Of a DNA stretch of 8,295 bases, positions 7,081 through 8,295 are shown piece after piece. Numbering within the stretch: position 1 is the first letter of the stretch; every line of letters begins with the position of its first letter. Source of the stretch: Prevotella sp. (GTDB taxonomy: Bacteria > Bacteroidota > Bacteroidia > Bacteroidales > Bacteroidaceae); NCBI GenBank assembly GCA_016283605.1, contig JAEENF010000281.1, forward strand, positions 1 through 8,295, in the 5' to 3' direction. Under the pieces are notes generated by a model. It saw only the letters and a list, made by a program, of their open reading frames with translations. It made no database searches and had not been told where the DNA came from. Position numbers and translations under genes: made by a program.

Positions 7081-7185
7081 ACGCGCCCGTGTACTTATGA
7101 TTAAATACTCTTATCTTATTTTCTACGGAAAGTTTTTCGCTACATCGCAGAAGTCTCTTATTGAAACACCCTTTTTCGGGAAAAG

Positions 7186-7238
7186 GTAAACAAAGTAAAC
7201 AGGTAAACAAGTAAACAAAACCTTCATTTCAGTAAACA
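7186..7238 (+). repeat. Five direct GTAAACA iterons
   Basis: GTAAACA is found exactly at 7186-7192, 7195-7201, 7203-7209, 7211-7217 and 7232-7238. Starts are 9, 8, 8 and 21 bp apart. Regular short direct repeats beside an AT-rich stretch resemble binding sites of a replication initiator or a cooperative regulator. A small hairpin (CCTTTT 7170-7175 with AAAAGG 7181-7186) abuts the first copy. Confidence 0.8.
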
Positions 7239-7386
7239 AACATAGTCATATTAATTATATATATTATATATATATTATAATATATATATAATATATATAA
7301 TTCAATACCACTCACTCCTCATCCCCTAGAAAATATCCAATCCAAAATTTTCCACTAAAAAAACACTTTTTGTTTACTTGTTTACC
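7202..7386. repeat. 19-bp perfect inverted repeat bracketing the AT-rich core
   Basis: GGTAAACAAGTAAACAAAA at 7202-7220 is exactly the reverse complement of 7368-7386. Each arm holds two iterons; the right-hand ones read TGTTTAC at 7371-7377 and 7379-7385, 8 bp apart. The 147 bp between the arms contain the fifth iteron and the A/T palindrome. Confidence 0.85.
7253..7302. repeat. Perfect 50-bp A/T-only palindrome
   Basis: All 25 base pairs match with no central spacer (dyad centre between 7277 and 7278), and the whole stretch 7248-7302 contains no G or C. It is not a simple (TA)n run: the alternation is broken by TT and AA steps placed symmetrically in the two halves. It could extrude as a cruciform, melt as a DNA unwinding element, or form an RNA hairpin. 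Confidence 0.9.
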
Positions 7387-7422
7387 AGCATGGAGGGTAA
7401 GAGACTTTTTTCTGTCTAAACT

Positions 7423-7437
7423 TACGGCAACACCGTA
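7423..7437. other. Small hairpin TACGG/CCGTA
   Basis: TACGG (7423-7427) and CCGTA (7433-7437) flank the loop CAACA in the stretch between the iteron array and the peptidase remnant. Nothing else is recognisable in 7387-7478. Significance is low on its own. Confidence 0.3.
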
Positions 7438-7478
7438 TGAGTAGAAATGGGCTAAAAAAGGAAGTTTGATAGTATTGA

Positions 7479-7616
7479 AGCAAACTAATCCTGCTGGACA
7501 TCGCGGATGGGAAGAAGCTGGACTTCGATGAACTGATCCTCGAGAAGCGCGGCACGACCATCTGGGTGCACTTCGCCGTGCGGCCCAAAGGCAACCGCCG
7601 CTATGTTTACTTCTAA
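7479..7616 (+). pseudogene. C-terminal remnant of an M15-like peptidoglycan peptidase
   Basis: An open stretch of 45 codons ends at TAA 7614-7616 and is preceded in frame by TGA 7476-7478, with no ATG, GTG or TTG near its beginning. It reads KLDFDELILEKRG, then TTIWVHFAVRPKGNRR, then YVYF. The pattern FDELIL...WVH...NRR is what I expect at the C-terminus of zinc D-Ala-D-Ala carboxypeptidase/endolysin proteins (peptidase M15 family), where the WVH histidine is a metal ligand. Such proteins are common in prophages and conserved mobile modules of Bacteroidales. The N-terminal metal-binding part is missing, so this is a degraded copy. Codon use is GC-rich and gene-like, unlike the AT-rich DNA just upstream, which suggests a junction near 7480-7490. 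Confidence 0.6.
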
Positions 7617-7634
7617 GGACACAAGAAAAAGAAA

Positions 7635-7665
7635 ACGACTCACGGGACCTGTCCCCGTGAGTCGT
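7635..7665 (-). terminator. Rho-independent terminator of the DUF2490 gene
   Basis: ACGACTCACGGG (7635-7646) pairs perfectly with CCCGTGAGTCGT (7654-7665) around a 7-nt loop, starting 3 bp beyond the stop codon of the minus-strand gene. On that strand it is followed by a T-rich run (TTTTCTTTTTCTTG). The loop side carries CCTGTCCCC, also seen at 6938-6946. Confidence 0.88.
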
Positions 7666-7667
7666 GC

Positions 7668-8295
7668 TTAGAACTTGAATTTGTAGCTGACACCCAAGAG
7701 ATGCCTGTTCGGTTCGAGGTCATCGTCGTCGTTCACCTTCTGGTAATAGTAGAAAGCGCCCACGGCGTGCTGTTTGGAGAGTTTCCAGTCGAGACCGACG
7801 GTGTAGCGCGTCTTCTGCAGCTTCCAGGCATTCCAGAATTCGACGTTCGCGTAGGGCGTGAGCGAGAGTCCCTTCTTGTCGTACTCCACCTGCAGGCGGC
7901 TGCGCAGCACGTTCTTGCCGCTGCCGCCGTAGGTCTTCGCCTTGCCGTCATAAGCCTCGTCGAGATAGCTCCAGCGCTCACTGACGGTGTGTTCGGGGCG
8001 CCAGGTGTACTGCCAGCGCTCGCGCAGGGAGAAACGGAAGTCGCCGAAGAGCTTCTTGTCGAACGTCAGCGACACATTGAAGCGGTGACGGGGCGCCCAA
8101 TACTGCGCGCACTTCTTCGGCAGACCTACCTCGTCGAAGTCACCGTCATCGACATCCTCCTGGTCAGAATAGCTGATGCGCTTCGTGTTGTCGTAGAGCA
8201 GACTGTAGCCAGCGGAGGCCTTCACCCACTTGGCAATCTTGTAGTCGACGCCAAGGCCGAGGCTCCAGCGGTCGTTGGTCTTCGCATCGTCGCGC
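7668..8295 (-). CDS. DUF2490-type outer-membrane beta-barrel protein, N-terminus outside the window
   Basis: The frame stays open to the right edge, so only the last 208 or so codons are visible; the GTG at 8225 is an internal valine codon (DYKIAKWVKASAGYS). The protein is a run of amphipathic beta strands with alternating aromatic residues: WSLGLGVDYKI, APRHRFNVSLTF, FRFSLRERWQYTWRP, LRSRLQVEYDK, LTPYANVEFWNAW and a last strand LLGVSYKFKF ending in Phe, the usual outer-membrane barrel end. The motif YWAPRHRFN and the RERWQYTWRP stretch are what I associate with DUF2490 proteins of Bacteroidetes, whose function is unknown. A strong terminator follows the stop. Neighbours on the right are not visible, so the operon context is open. 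The barrel assignment is firm and the DUF2490 label likely. Confidence 0.85.
   Translation of the reverse strand, partial: RDDAKTNDRWSLGLGVDYKIAKWVKASAGYSLLYDNTKRISYSDQEDVDDGDFDEVGLPKKCAQYWAPRHRFNVSLTFDKKLFGDFRFSLRERWQYTWRPEHTVSERWSYLDEAYDGKAKTYGGSGKNVLRSRLQVEYDKKGLSLTPYANVEFWNAWKLQKTRYTVGLDWKLSKQHAVGAFYYYQKVNDDDDLEPNRHLLGVSYKFKF

Noticed and set aside
6836..7081. 81-codon plus-strand ORF in the GC-rich block
   Set aside because: It begins inside the 18-bp tandem repeat, is very Arg-rich without any domain, and overlaps an equally long ORF on the other strand.
6965..7210. 81-codon minus-strand ORF over the iteron and GC-rich blocks
   Set aside because: It crosses the abrupt GC change, has no promoter, and its residues look like translated repeat DNA (Cys-rich start, Arg/Ala-rich middle).
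7186..7238. CRISPR array
   Set aside because: The repeats are 7 bp with 1-2 bp (once 14 bp) between them, far too short for CRISPR repeats and spacers, and no cas gene is present.

Overview
The window looks like chromosomal DNA from a Bacteroidales bacterium, most likely Prevotella or a close relative. The evidence is promoters of the Bacteroidetes type (TTTG, 19-20 bp, TAnnTTTG), starts without Shine-Dalgarno sequences, and protein families typical of that order. This assignment comes from sequence character only; no database search was possible.

Layout. 1-270 (+) is the C-terminal part of a thioredoxin-fold protein cut by the window edge. 274-906 (-) is a small secreted protein of unknown function, convergent with it. 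907-1042 is a divergent promoter region. 1043-5830 (+) is a three-gene run: dsbD (transmembrane thiol reductant carrier), an L-cysteine desulfidase of the CyuA/UPF0597 family whose start overlaps the dsbD stop (ATGA), and an AldA-type aldehyde dehydrogenase. It ends at a strong hairpin terminator (5838-5867) that can serve both strands. 5877-6755 (-) is a GH30 glycoside hydrolase that keeps its signal peptide, promoter and both catalytic glutamates but stops just after the nucleophile, so the end of the barrel and the C-terminal beta-sandwich are missing. 7668-8295 (-) is a DUF2490-type outer-membrane beta-barrel protein cut by the right edge.

The roughly 900 bp between the GH30 start and the DUF2490 stop have no intact gene but are highly structured. 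They hold a dyad around the GH30 promoter, a GC-rich block (about 61% GC over 6901-7080) with 18-bp repeats and REP-like hairpins, then an AT-rich block (about 28% GC over 7081-7380). The AT-rich block carries five direct GTAAACA iterons, a perfect 50-bp all-A/T palindrome and two inverted iterons; a 19-bp perfect inverted repeat brackets the palindrome. Beyond it lies a start-less coding fragment that resembles the C-terminus of an M15-type peptidoglycan peptidase of mobile elements. I read this as the scar of a mobile or prophage-like element with its origin-like or regulatory region preserved. It is the most unusual part of the window.

How the genes may work together: DsbD moves reducing power from cytoplasmic thioredoxin to the periplasm, where thioredoxin-like proteins such as the one at the left edge are plausible clients. 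The coupled cysteine desulfidase degrades cytoplasmic cysteine to pyruvate, sulfide and ammonia. AldA oxidises short aldehydes such as lactaldehyde from deoxysugar breakdown. The thiol link between the first two is inference.
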